64,000 bases of DNA, taken from NCBI RefSeq assembly GCF_004358445.1, contig NZ_CP037951.1, forward strand, positions 2,800,001 to 2,864,000, in the 5' to 3' direction. The notes under the pieces are model-generated. The model searched no databases. It saw only the letters and a list, made by a program, of their open reading frames with translations, and was not told the DNA's origin. The position numbers were made by a program, and so were the translations under genes. Source of the stretch: Parashewanella tropica (GTDB lineage: Bacteria; Pseudomonadota; Gammaproteobacteria; Enterobacterales; Shewanellaceae). Numbering within the stretch: position 1 is the first letter of the stretch; every line of letters starts with the position of its first letter. Of this stretch, positions 19,138-28,485 are shown piece by piece.

Positions 19138-19878
19138 ATGCCAACTACAGGTCACATTCATTCAGTGGAGTCTTTTGGTACTGTTGATGGACCAGGCATA
19201 CGCTTTATCACCTTTCTTCAAGGTTGTTTAATGCGCTGCCAATATTGTCATAATCGTGATACTTGGGATTTGGATGGCGGAAAAGATATTGAAATTTCAG
19301 AGTTGATGGAGCAAGTCCTCAGTTACCGTTCTTTTCTTGATGCCAGTAATGGCGGGGTTACCGCCAGTGGTGGTGAAGCCATTTTACAACCGGAGTTTGT
19401 CGCAGAATGGTTTGCAGCGTGTAAAAAAGAAGGCATTCATACTTGCTTAGATACCAATGGGTTTGTGCGTAAATACACCAAAGCCATTGATGACTTATTA
19501 GACAATACTGATTTAGTCATGCTTGACATCAAACAAATGGATGATGATAAGCACATTTTGTTGACCAAAGTAAGCAATCATAGAACACTTCAGTTCGCAG
19601 AATATCTTGCTAAACGAAACCAACCGACATGGATCCGTTACGTAGTGGTTGGCGGTTACACCGATGATATTGAATCAGCCCAAAAATTAGCTGATTTTAT
19701 AAAGCCAATGAAAAACGTAGAGAAGGTGGAATTACTTCCTTACCATGAACTGGGTAAACACAAATGGGAAGCGTTAGGCGATCACTACCAGCTAGATACC
19801 ATTTCTCCACCATCTAAAGAAACAATGGAAGAAGTAAAAAAAGTCTTCACCGATATGGGGATCAATGCTGTTTATTAG
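19138..19878 (+). CDS. pflA: Pyruvate formate-lyase activating enzyme
   Basis: 246 residues, equal to E. coli PflA. The radical-SAM cluster motif is [10 protein letters not shown] (CxxxCxxC), followed by the glycine-rich [13 protein letters not shown]-binding stretch. It uses SAM and a reduced 4Fe-4S cluster to place the glycyl radical on PflB. The start gives [20 protein letters not shown], aligned with known PflA. It lies downstream of a terminator in the pflB gap, so expression is probably partly by read-through or from its own promoter. Confidence 0.96.
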   Translation: MPTTGHIHSVESFGTVDGPGIRFITFLQGCLMRCQYCHNRDTWDLDGGKDIEISELMEQVLSYRSFLDASNGGVTASGGEAILQPEFVAEWFAACKKEGIHTCLDTNGFVRKYTKAIDDLLDNTDLVMLDIKQMDDDKHILLTKVSNHRTLQFAEYLAKRNQPTWIRYVVVGGYTDDIESAQKLADFIKPMKNVEKVELLPYHELGKHKWEALGDHYQLDTISPPSKETMEEVKKVFTDMGINAVY

Positions 19879-19897
19879 ACTGTCTGTTGAAAAGATA

Positions 19898-19919
19898 GGA
19901 AGAGCATTAAAGCTCTTCC
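19898..19919. terminator. Convergent hairpin between pflA and yfbV
   Basis: GGAAGAGC-attaaa-GCTCTTCC, an 8-bp perfect stem that overlaps the last codons of yfbV. The T-tracts on both sides are poor, so termination is possible but not certain. Confidence 0.4.
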
Positions 19920-20344
19920 CAATAGCTGTTATCCAGCTGTTCGAACGCTACCTTTAATAAAACAGCCATATCAAAGTAGCAGGCTTTCGATGTTAAAGGT
20001 TTACATTCAACACCAGCAGATGAGATTTTTTCAGAAAGTTTTTGCCCCCAACTAAACAGGGACAAAGGCAAAGGGTGTTTAGCCCGCCAACCTAGCCAAA
20101 TTAATCCTTGGAGAGGAAGGCTCAAAAAGAACAAAGCATAAATAATTGCTTGTGGTAATGCGTCCCAGCCGACAATATACAGCTGAGTAGCACTGACCAA
20201 AACAGCAATTAAAGGCATTGAAAAAATAGCAATTTGTGTTGCTTTAACAACACGATATTCAGGAAAAAAATAACCGAGTTGTTTAACCATTGGCCAAGTT
20301 TTCATGTAACGATAGCCATCTCGTAATTTTGTAAAAAATTTCAC
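19907..20344 (-). CDS. yfbV: UPF0208 membrane protein YfbV
   Basis: About 145 residues. VKFFTKLRDGYRYMKTWPMVKQLGYFFPEYRVVKATQIAI aligns with E. coli YfbV (VNFFSLFRRGQHYSKTWP), and two transmembrane helices follow (about residues 30-50 and 55-80). In many gammaproteobacteria yfbV sits directly beside ackA-pta, divergently, exactly as here; E. coli YfbV has been implicated in insulating the Ter macrodomain. The GTG at 20344 has AAGGAG 12 bases upstream, a long spacing; an ATG at 20386 would add 14 residues and is an alternative start. Confidence 0.9.
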   Translation of the reverse strand: MKFFTKLRDGYRYMKTWPMVKQLGYFFPEYRVVKATQIAIFSMPLIAVLVSATQLYIVGWDALPQAIIYALFFLSLPLQGLIWLGWRAKHPLPLSLFSWGQKLSEKISSAGVECKPLTSKACYFDMAVLLKVAFEQLDNSYWEEL

Positions 20345-20453
20345 GGTTAAAACACTCTCCTTAAAAAGACAACTTTTACTGAGCATAGCATAAGAGCCTT
20401 TCGCTCCCTAGCTCTAACAGCGGTCTTAAAAATGATTTAATCATCTGGCGATG

Positions 20454-20472
20454 TTTATGTAATTTACATAAA
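20454..20472. promoter_or_regulatory. Perfect 19-bp palindrome upstream of ackA
   Basis: TTTATGTAATTTACATAAA, two 9-bp arms around a single T, 44 bases before the ackA start in the yfbV-ackA divergent gap. The position and symmetry fit an operator for a dimeric regulator. I do not recognise it as a standard FNR, ArcA or CRP site. Confidence 0.45.
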
Positions 20473-20516
20473 TCCGTCATTAACTAAGTAACTAGCTACA
20501 TTCAAAAGGTTTAACC

Positions 20517-21713
20517 ATGTCCAGTCAACTCGTATTAGTTCTAAATTGCGGTAGCTCATCACTGAAATTTGCAGTTATGGATGCCCAAACTGGTGACGAC
20601 AAAATTTCAGGTTTAGCCGAATGTTTTGGTCTGGAAGACTCTCGCATTAAATGGAAATCACAGGGCGAAAAACATCAAGCCAATTTAGGAGCGTTTACCG
20701 CACACCGAGAAGCTATTGAGTTTATCGTTAACGATATCCTTGGTAAGCAACCAGAGCTCGCTGAACAAATTCAAGCTATCGGTCACCGTATTGTTCACGG
20801 TGGTGAAAAATTCACTCACTCAGTGATTATTGATGACCAAGTGCTAAAAGGTATCGAAGAGTGTGTATCTTTAGCGCCACTTCACAACCCTGCTCACTTG
20901 ATCGGTATTCGCGCAGCGCAAGCATCATTCCCTAGCCTTCCTCAAGTAGCTGTATTCGATACTGCATTCCATCAAACAATGCCTGAAGAAGCGTTCATTT
21001 ACGCACTTCCTTATAAACTTTATCGTGAACATGCGGTACGTCGTTATGGTATGCACGGGACAAGTCACTTATTTGTAAGCCGTGAAGCTGCAAAAGCACT
21101 TGGAAAAGATCTAAATGATACAAATGTAATCTGTGCACACCTTGGTAATGGTGCGTCTGTGACCGCAGTTAAAGGTGGCAAAAGTGTCGACACCTCTATG
21201 GGTCTAACCCCTCTTGAGGGATTAGTTATGGGTACACGCTGTGGTGATTTAGATCCGTCCATCATCTACCACTTAGTAAACCAATTAGGTTATACCCTTG
21301 AAGAAGTAAACAACTTACTGAATAAGCAAAGCGGTTTACTGGGTATTTCTGAGCTGACGAACGATTGCCGCGGTATTGAAGATGGTTTCGCTGAAGGTCA
21401 TAAAGGCGCAACTCTGGCACTAGAAATCTTCTGCTATCGCCTTGCTAAATACATTGCCTCATACACAGTTCCACTAGGTCGTTTAGATGCCATCATCTTT
21501 ACTGGCGGTATCGGTGAAAATTCATCATTGATCCGTGAAAAAGTGCTTAACTTATTGTCAATCTTCAACTTCACTGTTGATGATGAACGAAATCAATCAG
21601 CACGCTTTGGTAATGAAGGCATCATTACCGCAGATGACAGCCCAGTTGCTATGGTTATCCCAACTAACGAAGAATGGGTAATCGCTCAAGACTCTATTAA
21701 ACTGGTTAAATAA
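20517..21713 (+). CDS. ackA: Acetate kinase
   Basis: 398 residues, the usual length. It opens [17 protein letters not shown] (acetokinase signature 1) and contains [21 protein letters not shown] and TGGIGENSS of the ASKHA fold. It transfers phosphate between acetyl phosphate and ADP, making ATP from the acetyl-CoA supplied by PflB and Pta, and works in reverse for acetate uptake. pta starts 49 bases after its stop, with a hairpin in between. Confidence 0.98.
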   Translation: MSSQLVLVLNCGSSSLKFAVMDAQTGDDKISGLAECFGLEDSRIKWKSQGEKHQANLGAFTAHREAIEFIVNDILGKQPELAEQIQAIGHRIVHGGEKFTHSVIIDDQVLKGIEECVSLAPLHNPAHLIGIRAAQASFPSLPQVAVFDTAFHQTMPEEAFIYALPYKLYREHAVRRYGMHGTSHLFVSREAAKALGKDLNDTNVICAHLGNGASVTAVKGGKSVDTSMGLTPLEGLVMGTRCGDLDPSIIYHLVNQLGYTLEEVNNLLNKQSGLLGISELTNDCRGIEDGFAEGHKGATLALEIFCYRLAKYIASYTVPLGRLDAIIFTGGIGENSSLIREKVLNLLSIFNFTVDDERNQSARFGNEGIITADDSPVAMVIPTNEEWVIAQDSIKLVK

Positions 21714-21720
21714 TCGAATT

Positions 21721-21746
21721 AAAGCACCGCGTAATCGTGGTGCTTT
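21721..21746 (+). terminator. Intercistronic hairpin between ackA and pta
   Basis: AAAGCACCGC-gtaatc-GTGGTGCTTT forms a 10-bp stem with one G-U pair, followed by a short, weak T-containing tail. It probably acts as a partial terminator or an mRNA-stabilising element that sets the ackA:pta ratio. Confidence 0.55.
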
Positions 21747-21762
21747 GTCATTAGAGGTAACT

Positions 21763-23892
21763 ATGACACGCAAAATCATGCTGGTTCCAATGGGAACCAA
21801 CGTTGGTCTAACTTCGGTTAGCCTTGGTATGGTGCGCTCGCTTGAGCAGCACGGGGTTAAAGTTCAATTTTTCAAACCCATTGCACAATTGAGACCAAAC
21901 GATCATGGTCCTGAACGTTCAACCACGATTTTAAGTACCTCCCCAACGGTAAATCCTCTTGAGCCATTCAATATGGCTCATGCTGAAGAGCTTATCCGTG
22001 CAGAGCATGTAGATGTGTTACTGGAGCAAGTCATTGCTCGCGCTGACTCATGTGCTCACAATACTGAAATTCTAGTGGTTGAAGGCTTGGTACCAACCCG
22101 TCAACATCAATTTGCTGATGAGATAAATATCAAAATCGCAAAAGCTTTAGATGCAGACATTATCTTTGTTGGTACTCCTGCAAACGATACTCCAAGCGAG
22201 TTTGTTAATCGTCTTGATATCACCCATAAACATTGGGGCGGAAAAAAGAATAAACGTTTAGTTGGTGCTATCGTCAACAAAGTCAATGCTCCAGTAGATG
22301 AGGAAGGTCGCACTCGCCCTGATTTGTCTGAAGTATTTGATCCTGACAATTCTGAAATCATTGAGCAAAACTACGAACTCCCTAAAAAAACACCTGTGAA
22401 GATTTTAGGTAAGGTGCCATATAATATCGACTTGATGGCGCCGCGAGCTTCTGATCTTGCCAAGCATTTACAAGCTAAGATTCTTAACGCTGGCGATATG
22501 AATGTTCGCCGTTTAAGAAAAGTGACTTTCTGTGCTCGCAGTATTCCAAATATGGTGACTCACCTAAAAGCTGACTCACTATTGGTAACCTCTGGCGATC
22601 GCTCTGATGTGATTGTTTCAGCCTGTTTAGCCTCGATGAATGGTGTCAAAATTGGTGCATTGTTGCTAACTGGTAGCTATGAGCCAGAGCCTGAAATTTT
22701 GAAACTGTGCCAACAAGCATTTGAAACCGGGCTACCTGTATTTTTAACCGATACTAACACTTGGCAAACCTCACTAAATATTCAACGCTTCGACCACGAA
22801 GTCCCGATTGATGACTCCGTTCGTATTGAATCGGTACAACAATTCGTAGCTGGTCAAATCGATAAAGAGTGGGTGAAAAGCATCACCAAAGATTCACAGC
22901 GTGAAAACCGTTTATCGCCACCTGCGTTCCGTTACAAACTAACTGAACTGGCTCGTAAAGCCAGTAAAGCCGTTGTTCTTCCTGAAGGTGAAGAACCAAG
23001 AACCGTTCAAGCGGCAGCCATTTGTGCCGAGCGTAATATTGCTCGTTGTGTGCTATTAGGTAACCCAGATGAAATCCATCGAATCGCTGAGCAGCAACAA
23101 GTGACACTTGGTGACAACATCACCATCATCAACCCTGAAGAAGTACGTGAAAAATACGTTGCTCCTATGGTTGAGTTGCGTCGTCACAAAGGCTTAACCG
23201 AAGTTGTTGCTCGTGAGCAGCTAGAAGACAATATGGTTCTTGGAACCATGATGCTGGAGCAAGGTGAAGTTGACGGTATCGTTTCCGGTGCAGTGAACAC
23301 CACAGCTAACACCATTCGTCCACCATTACAGCTCATTAAAACGGCTCCGGGTTCAAGCCTTGTATCATCTATCTTCTTTATGTTGATGCCAGATCAAGTA
23401 TTGGTTTATGGTGACTGCGCGATTAATCCAGATCCAAATGCAGAGCAGCTTGCTGATATCGCAATTCAATCTGCCGATTCTGCAAAGGCCTTTGGTATTG
23501 ACCCTAAAGTGGCGATGATCAGTTACTCAACGGGTACTTCTGGTACGGGTTCGGATGTTGAAAAAGTGCGTGAAGCCACTGAGATTGCAAAAGCAAAACG
23601 TCCAGACTTAACCATCGACGGACCACTTCAATACGATGCAGCGGTTATGCCAAACGTTGCACAATCAAAAGCACCAAACAGCCCTGTTGCAGGTCAAGCT
23701 ACTGTATTCGTATTCCCTGACTTGAATACGGGTAATACGACTTATAAAGCGGTACAGAGAAGTGCTGATTTGATCAGTATTGGCCCTATGCTTCAAGGTA
23801 TGCGTAAACCAGTAAATGACTTGTCTCGTGGTGCATTGGTTGATGACATCGTCTACACCATCGCTCTAACCGCGATTCAAGCGACTCAGTAA
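21763..23892 (+). CDS. pta: Phosphate acetyltransferase (long form)
   Basis: 709 residues, the long Pta type. An N-terminal P-loop-like DRTGG region begins at [14 protein letters not shown], and the C-terminal PTA_PTB catalytic domain has [31 protein letters not shown] and [18 protein letters not shown]. It interconverts acetyl-CoA and acetyl phosphate. GAGG lies 5 bases before the ATG at 21763; an upstream start would add only six residues. A strong hairpin follows the gene. Confidence 0.97.
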   Translation: MTRKIMLVPMGTNVGLTSVSLGMVRSLEQHGVKVQFFKPIAQLRPNDHGPERSTTILSTSPTVNPLEPFNMAHAEELIRAEHVDVLLEQVIARADSCAHNTEILVVEGLVPTRQHQFADEINIKIAKALDADIIFVGTPANDTPSEFVNRLDITHKHWGGKKNKRLVGAIVNKVNAPVDEEGRTRPDLSEVFDPDNSEIIEQNYELPKKTPVKILGKVPYNIDLMAPRASDLAKHLQAKILNAGDMNVRRLRKVTFCARSIPNMVTHLKADSLLVTSGDRSDVIVSACLASMNGVKIGALLLTGSYEPEPEILKLCQQAFETGLPVFLTDTNTWQTSLNIQRFDHEVPIDDSVRIESVQQFVAGQIDKEWVKSITKDSQRENRLSPPAFRYKLTELARKASKAVVLPEGEEPRTVQAAAICAERNIARCVLLGNPDEIHRIAEQQQVTLGDNITIINPEEVREKYVAPMVELRRHKGLTEVVAREQLEDNMVLGTMMLEQGEVDGIVSGAVNTTANTIRPPLQLIKTAPGSSLVSSIFFMLMPDQVLVYGDCAINPDPNAEQLADIAIQSADSAKAFGIDPKVAMISYSTGTSGTGSDVEKVREATEIAKAKRPDLTIDGPLQYDAAVMPNVAQSKAPNSPVAGQATVFVFPDLNTGNTTYKAVQRSADLISIGPMLQGMRKPVNDLSRGALVDDIVYTIALTAIQATQ

Positions 23893-23904
23893 CACGGCCT
23901 ATTT

Positions 23905-23937
23905 AAGATAAGTACATTAACTTTATGTACTTATCTT
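23905..23937. terminator. Bidirectional terminator after pta
   Basis: Perfect 13-bp stem AAGATAAGTACAT / ATGTACTTATCTT with a 7-base loop, between pta and the convergent gene at 23931. The right arm overlaps the last codons and stop of that gene. Confidence 0.7.
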
Positions 23938-25337
23938 CTTCTACCTTTCCTTTGATGCCGACCGCCCTCCTTTCCTTTTGCAACGTTCTTCCCCCTTGCG
24001 CTATGTGTTGCCATCGGTTCATCTAAAAAAGCACTTGGAATTTTGTTTTTTAATTCAATAAATTTACTTGCTGGATAACCAACAAAATATAGGGTGACCT
24101 CATGGTCAGAGAAATGTGCTGAGTACTCAGGAATTCTTAGCTTAACGACTTGATACAAATGTCTACCTGCAATTGGTTTTAAAGCACTTTTAAGGCTACG
24201 ACCAATTTTTAAAACCACAAACGGTCCGCAACCTGACTTCATCAGCTCAACAAAGTCGGTCGCTTTAGGTTCAACCATAACATACACCCACCTCTCTCCG
24301 TACTTGGCAATCGCCTCTATCGGTGATTGCTGACTTACATGTACTTCTGGCCAGACAATGGTTGAATTAACGGTTTTATCAGTAGTGGCTTTCACTCTAA
24401 TTCCTTGTCTTCTTAAAGCATGAGAAAGCACACCGCTCCTTGCATTTAGTTCAATAACACCTCGCTCGAATGAGGCTATACACTTAGCTATATTTACCGT
24501 AAATGCATTACCAAAAGGCTCAAGTATTCCAAATTTCGCCTCAAGTAAACCTAGAGGAAACATTAACAAGGATCTTTTAAATGTTGCCCCAGTAAAATCT
24601 TCTTCGTCATTCACTTTTTTGGGTAATTTTTCCCTAAGACCTAATTTGGCGGCCACCGCAATAACTGGTGTTACAGTTTCTGGAAGCTCATGATTAATCA
24701 GCATATAGACTTGTTGATAAAACTCTGAAAGAGCCGTAATTTCATGCTCTTTTAACTCACCTTTGAGAGCAAAGCTTCTCACAGCTTCAATCATAAAGAT
24801 CAAATCACTACTTGCAGGAACAGCTTCATGAGTACTATAAAGGCCACCTTTTCGAGCAGCGTCTACTATTGTTTGTAAAAAGCTGTCGCTCACGCAGCCT
24901 TGATAATCATTATATAAAGGCTGCGCAAATTTGAATTCTGGTAATGGTTTAAAGTCATCAGAATCCTGTTGACTAATTTCTTTCAATTCTTTTGTAAGCA
25001 GAGAGTTATACTTCTCTGAGAATTTAAGCTCTTGAATTTCTGTTATTTTATATCTTCTGACTATGTCGCTAGGTAATTGACTTAGTTCTGTTATATCACC
25101 ATCAAAATGAACCAGGCTAAGCCATTTGGATAGTGATATTCTTTCTTCTTCAGAAATAGGTTCTGCAGTTTTATAGAAATAGTGTTTACCATTTGGGTAT
25201 TTTATGGGAACTCCGTTACTGCCTGTAACTGTCGCACAAACCTTACCAGCCTCAGCAATCAACAACTCATGACTTACCACTTGAAAACAATCTATTAATT
25301 GCTGAATACCTTCGGTAACTCCACTTGATGACGCCAT
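23931..25337 (-). CDS. Protein of unknown function with basic tail
   Basis: 468 residues, no family recognised. GGAG lies 5 bases before the ATG at 25337. The N-terminal 150 residues are acidic and helical. A central part contains VIELNARSGVLSHALRRQGIRVKATT, which faintly resembles the glycine-loop region of SAM-dependent methyltransferases (ELxARSGxLSxxL), followed by alternating strands such as ERWVYVMVEPKATDF and GPFVVLKIGRSL. The C-terminus is strongly basic (KGKEGGRHQRKGRRR), suggesting nucleic-acid or anionic-surface binding. It is monocistronic between pta and a 335-base gap. The methyltransferase idea is only a hypothesis; the loop lacks the usual GxGxG. Confidence 0.7.
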   Translation of the reverse strand: MASSSGVTEGIQQLIDCFQVVSHELLIAEAGKVCATVTGSNGVPIKYPNGKHYFYKTAEPISEEERISLSKWLSLVHFDGDITELSQLPSDIVRRYKITEIQELKFSEKYNSLLTKELKEISQQDSDDFKPLPEFKFAQPLYNDYQGCVSDSFLQTIVDAARKGGLYSTHEAVPASSDLIFMIEAVRSFALKGELKEHEITALSEFYQQVYMLINHELPETVTPVIAVAAKLGLREKLPKKVNDEEDFTGATFKRSLLMFPLGLLEAKFGILEPFGNAFTVNIAKCIASFERGVIELNARSGVLSHALRRQGIRVKATTDKTVNSTIVWPEVHVSQQSPIEAIAKYGERWVYVMVEPKATDFVELMKSGCGPFVVLKIGRSLKSALKPIAGRHLYQVVKLRIPEYSAHFSDHEVTLYFVGYPASKFIELKNKIPSAFLDEPMATHSARGKNVAKGKEGGRHQRKGRRR

Positions 25338-25672
25338 TGAAACTCCAAACTAATTGAAAGTTAATATATTTAAAAAAAATATACCTTTATTCAATCAATG
25401 ATGAACCATAATTAATTCATGGTATATTCACCGAGCTTTTGTACATTCATTGAAATGATGAAATTAGTCAGAACTTAAAGTGACCATCATATTTTCGTCA
25501 CAGAAAGTTAATAAAATCTGCGCGACAGGCACAAGCTAACAAAATCAAATATCCCTTATTTTCCTCCCAGATATAAATTAGCTTGTGCTTGTCATCTCAT
25601 TGAATAAATGAAACTTATCATTCATTATTAGGTCTAATGTTTACATATTGTGAATGTAATTTGGAGACCATC
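25338..25672. other. Intergenic region with long inverted repeat
   Basis: 335 AT-rich bases between two divergent transcription units, so it should hold both promoters. Its main feature is the inverted repeat listed separately. A short dyad, ACCAT-AATTAATTC-ATGGT, lies near 25406. No gene was seen. Confidence 0.6.
25524..25593. repeat. Imperfect 16-bp inverted repeat
   Basis: The arms GACAGGCACAAGCTAA (25524-25539) and TTAGCTTGTGCTTGTC (25578-25593) match at 15 of 16 positions, separated by 38 bases, about 80 bases before the lipoprotein start. It could be an mRNA leader structure, an operator pair or the remnant of a small mobile element; the sequence alone does not decide. Confidence 0.6.
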
Positions 25673-26098
25673 ATGAGAAACCTACTCATTGCTTCTCTCA
25701 CCGCTATTTTGTTACTGGGTTGTGCCACGGCTAACCGAGTGCCTGATTCAGAAAAAAATGCTGCTTATGCTAATTACGTCAAGCAGCAAAACATCACCGA
25801 TGTAAATAAAATCCGTAGCTTTCGATATTCGGGCTGGAAAGAGCTGACTGAACGCTATCTCATTTTGACGGTTTCGTTAAACAAAGATTACTTAGTTAAA
25901 TTTAGAAGCAACTGCCAAGGCTTAGATTTTGCGAATAGCATCAAAATCCAGCAGTTTACCGACCTTGTTTTCGATAAAATGGGCGATACCATCAAACCCG
26001 TTGGTGAAATGAATTTGAAATGTTACGTCGATAGCATTTACCCTTTAACCAAAGAGCAGTCAGATCACCTCGTAAACATAGGCAAGCCTAAATCATAA
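25673..26098 (+). CDS. Lipoprotein, DUF6491-like
   Basis: 141 residues. MRNLLIASLTAILLLGC ends in a lipobox Cys (LLLGC). The mature part resembles small DUF6491-type lipoproteins: IRSFRYSGWKELTERYLILTVSLNKDYLVKF, a central CQGLDFA and a late CYVDSIYPLT; the two mature cysteines may form a disulfide. Function unknown. The ATG at 25673 has GGAG 7 bases upstream; an earlier in-frame ATG would bury the signal. It is the first gene of a three-gene set with a PQQ-like protein 12 bases downstream and a YbjQ protein. Confidence 0.75.
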   Translation: MRNLLIASLTAILLLGCATANRVPDSEKNAAYANYVKQQNITDVNKIRSFRYSGWKELTERYLILTVSLNKDYLVKFRSNCQGLDFANSIKIQQFTDLVFDKMGDTIKPVGEMNLKCYVDSIYPLTKEQSDHLVNIGKPKS

Positions 26099-26110
26099 GG
26101 AATACAAATC

Positions 26111-26452
26111 ATGGAACGATTATTTCTTGGCATAGGTAACCACGCTGTTTGTGTTAAAAAAAGTGATGGTGAAATCATTTGGAAAACCAAACTGAAATCA
26201 TCCAATATTACGAATGTTCATTTTGAAGACAATAAAGTGTTTGCCTATGCAGGTGGGCACCTATTTTGTTTGAATGCCCAAGATGGTGAAAAGATTTGGG
26301 AAAACTCTCTTAAAGGCCTTGGTTATGGAGCTTGTATTATTGCAAGCGAGCGCGAGAATAGTGCCGTTATTTCCAACCAGATGAATACCCAAGCCACAGC
26401 AATCTTGGCCGCCTCTGCATCTGGAGCCGCGGTAGCGACTACAAGTTCTTAA
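26111..26452 (+). CDS. Short PQQ-like beta-propeller repeat protein
   Basis: 113 residues. Two PQQ-like blades are visible: VCVKKSDGEIIWKTKLKSSNITNV and LFCLNAQDGEKIWENSLKG, each with the xxLDxxTGxxxW-type motif. No signal peptide is present. The full propeller would need six to eight blades, so this is a mini-protein or a remnant; the C-terminal 25 residues are Ala/Ser/Thr-rich and probably disordered. An AAGGAATAC ribosome site precedes the ATG. The upstream lipoprotein gene ends 12 bases away and the ybjQ-like gene starts 20 bases downstream. Confidence 0.7.
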   Translation: MERLFLGIGNHAVCVKKSDGEIIWKTKLKSSNITNVHFEDNKVFAYAGGHLFCLNAQDGEKIWENSLKGLGYGACIIASERENSAVISNQMNTQATAILAASASGAAVATTSS

Positions 26453-26472
26453 TAAAAATAAAGAGAAAAATA

Positions 26473-26793
26473 ATGATATACACCACCACAGAAACCGTTC
26501 CTAATCACCAAGTCACTGAAGTACTTTCTGTCATCACTGGTAATGTTGTCCAGACTAAGCACATTGGCCGTGACATTATGGCAGGCTTGAAGAGCTTAGT
26601 CGGTGGAGAAATCCGCGGTTATACGGAAATGCTCACTGAGGCAAGAAACATTGCCGTTGAAAGGCTAGTAGAACAAGCTCAAGCTAAAGGGGCTGATGCA
26701 ATAATCGGGATCCGTTTCACCACTAGCTCAGTAATGGACGGCTCAATTGAGCTTATGGTATTTGGTACTGCGGTAAAACTAAAGCCTGTCTAA
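26473..26793 (+). CDS. YbjQ/UPF0145 family protein
   Basis: 106 residues, the typical size. IYTTTETVPNHQVTEVLSVITGNVV and the later ARNIAVERLVEQAQAKGADAIIGIRFTTS are diagnostic of the YbjQ (heavy-metal-binding-domain-like) family, which forms pentameric rings. Its role is not settled. It ends the lipoprotein/PQQ-like/YbjQ set. Confidence 0.87.
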   Translation: MIYTTTETVPNHQVTEVLSVITGNVVQTKHIGRDIMAGLKSLVGGEIRGYTEMLTEARNIAVERLVEQAQAKGADAIIGIRFTTSSVMDGSIELMVFGTAVKLKPV

Positions 26794-27020
26794 TAGAACC
26801 TCAGCAATGCTAGTTGTTAGTATAATAAATACGGCACAATTCAATAACTTGTGTCGTTAATTTCATCCCCACTTAAACAATTCCAGATACTTCACCGAAT
26901 CTGAAACCCATTTTATTCCGCTCCCAAAGTTTAATTTTAAATGAAAATAACTTTATGAATCTTGAAGAACCCTAGTTCTGGGTTATGTTTTGTTTATCAT
27001 TTACTTATATGTTTTTCATT

Positions 27021-28424
27021 ATGGCCACTTCAAATTTTTCAAACGTTAGAGTTGATGCTCTTTATTTCGATACCGTAGATACTTTAGCCCCTAAGTGGAA
27101 ACAGTTCGCAACAGATTTAAGCATATCTCCAGAACAAATTAATATGCTAGAAAAGGCAACTTTCGTTTCAAATAGTACAAAATTTCATTGGGTTTTAAGT
27201 ACTTGGGAAAGCTCTGGCTGTAATCTTGAACAGTTTCACTCTGCCACAAAAAACCAGTCTAAATCATTGGGAAAACAACTGACTCCTAAAGCTTTTAAAG
27301 CAAAATATATGACTGAAGCAAAACCCACCAAACAATCTTCGTATTTAGAGGATTTGACAGTGATACCTACATTACAGGAATACGATGAATTATCGCAATG
27401 GCAAACAGAAAAACAATCACAAGAAGTTCTACAAGAAGAGTTAAGTACTCTACAAAGTCATGTTAAGACTCTCAATCAAGAGCAACAAAGATCTCAGCAG
27501 TTAAAACAGCAATTAGAAACTCAACTGGCAAAATCTCAGGCAACTGTACAGCGATTGGAAGCCGAGCTAAAAAAATCTGTAGACACTGCAAGTACCTTAA
27601 AAGCTGAATTAACTGAAAAAGAACAGAAACTACAATCTGCTTATGAAGTGAACCTCAGGCTTGAAAAAGAAAACAAAGAAAAAGTGGCTCAACTTGCAGA
27701 GAGAGATCAGAAAGTAACTGACTTGAGTGTGCAAAATCAGCAATTAAGACAGCAAGTTGCAGAGTCGGAATGTCCAACTAAAAGTACACAACAAGAATCT
27801 TCTTCGGATGAATTTGACTTTGTCGCTTTAAACTATGCCAGTTTAATAGATGAACTACGAAAAGTTCTGCCTGAACAAGCTGAACAAATAATACAAGCTG
27901 CAGCTAATGCTGTTGAGGAAAAAGAAAAAGCTAAAGCACAAAATGTAGAACTGACGCTAGAGTCTCAAGCAAGCCCGTCAGCTCCACTTCCACCCGAAAA
28001 AATGCCTACAACTCTAGCTCCTCAGCCACCTACAGCCCCTGGCTATGAAGCGACCAATTACAGTGGTCCACGTTTTGATGGCTCCTTAGCAAGGGTGGCA
28101 GTAAATTCGCTGACTGAGTTTGAAGTACAGGAAATTGGTTATGAATTTTCAGCTCATTGGCATGCGGTTGGCACATATTTCGGTTTAGAAGATAACTTTC
28201 TTAAAATAACCAAAATGAAAAACGGCAACCAGCCTCAACCTGAAGATCAATGCATGTATGATGTACTTTTACAAATAAGAAAAGACGGCTATAGATCAAA
28301 AATGACTATCGAGCAGCTCACCAAGAAAATGACCGTATGCTTAGAACGAGCTAGGGTATCAGGAAATATCATAGAATCAATGCAGAAATATTATCACGAG
28401 CTTGCAGTTAAATATGCACGATAA
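27021..28424 (+). CDS. Coiled-coil protein with Death-domain-like ends
   Basis: 467 residues from ATG 27021; no strong ribosome site, and an ATG at 26985 would add 12 hydrophobic residues. Four parts are visible. Residues about 18-90 have a Death-fold pattern (LAPKWKQFATDLSISPEQINML then FHWVLSTWESSGCNLEQF). Residues 122-250 are a long heptad-rich coiled coil (Gln/Glu/Lys/Leu). Residues 318-340 are proline-rich. Residues about 365-455 give a second Death-like helical unit (HWHAVGTYFGLEDNFLKI, MYDVLLQIRKDG, MTIEQLTKKM). Death-fold domains mediate homotypic assembly in animals and in some bacterial defence systems. No enzyme domain is present, so an adaptor or scaffold is inferred. It may be an immune component or a host-directed effector. 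Confidence 0.72.
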   Translation: MATSNFSNVRVDALYFDTVDTLAPKWKQFATDLSISPEQINMLEKATFVSNSTKFHWVLSTWESSGCNLEQFHSATKNQSKSLGKQLTPKAFKAKYMTEAKPTKQSSYLEDLTVIPTLQEYDELSQWQTEKQSQEVLQEELSTLQSHVKTLNQEQQRSQQLKQQLETQLAKSQATVQRLEAELKKSVDTASTLKAELTEKEQKLQSAYEVNLRLEKENKEKVAQLAERDQKVTDLSVQNQQLRQQVAESECPTKSTQQESSSDEFDFVALNYASLIDELRKVLPEQAEQIIQAAANAVEEKEKAKAQNVELTLESQASPSAPLPPEKMPTTLAPQPPTAPGYEATNYSGPRFDGSLARVAVNSLTEFEVQEIGYEFSAHWHAVGTYFGLEDNFLKITKMKNGNQPQPEDQCMYDVLLQIRKDGYRSKMTIEQLTKKMTVCLERARVSGNIIESMQKYYHELAVKYAR

Positions 28425-28437
28425 AAGTGGAAGTAAC

Positions 28438-28467
28438 AAAAAAGCTGCACAAGTTGCAGCTTTTTTT
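28438..28467. terminator. Bidirectional terminator
   Basis: AAAAAAGCTGCA-caagt-TGCAGCTTTTTT, a 12-bp stem with a seven-T tail on the plus strand and T-rich on the other. It separates the coiled-coil gene from convergent topA. Confidence 0.88.
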
Positions 28468-28485
28468 GTATCTATCGTAAAACGA

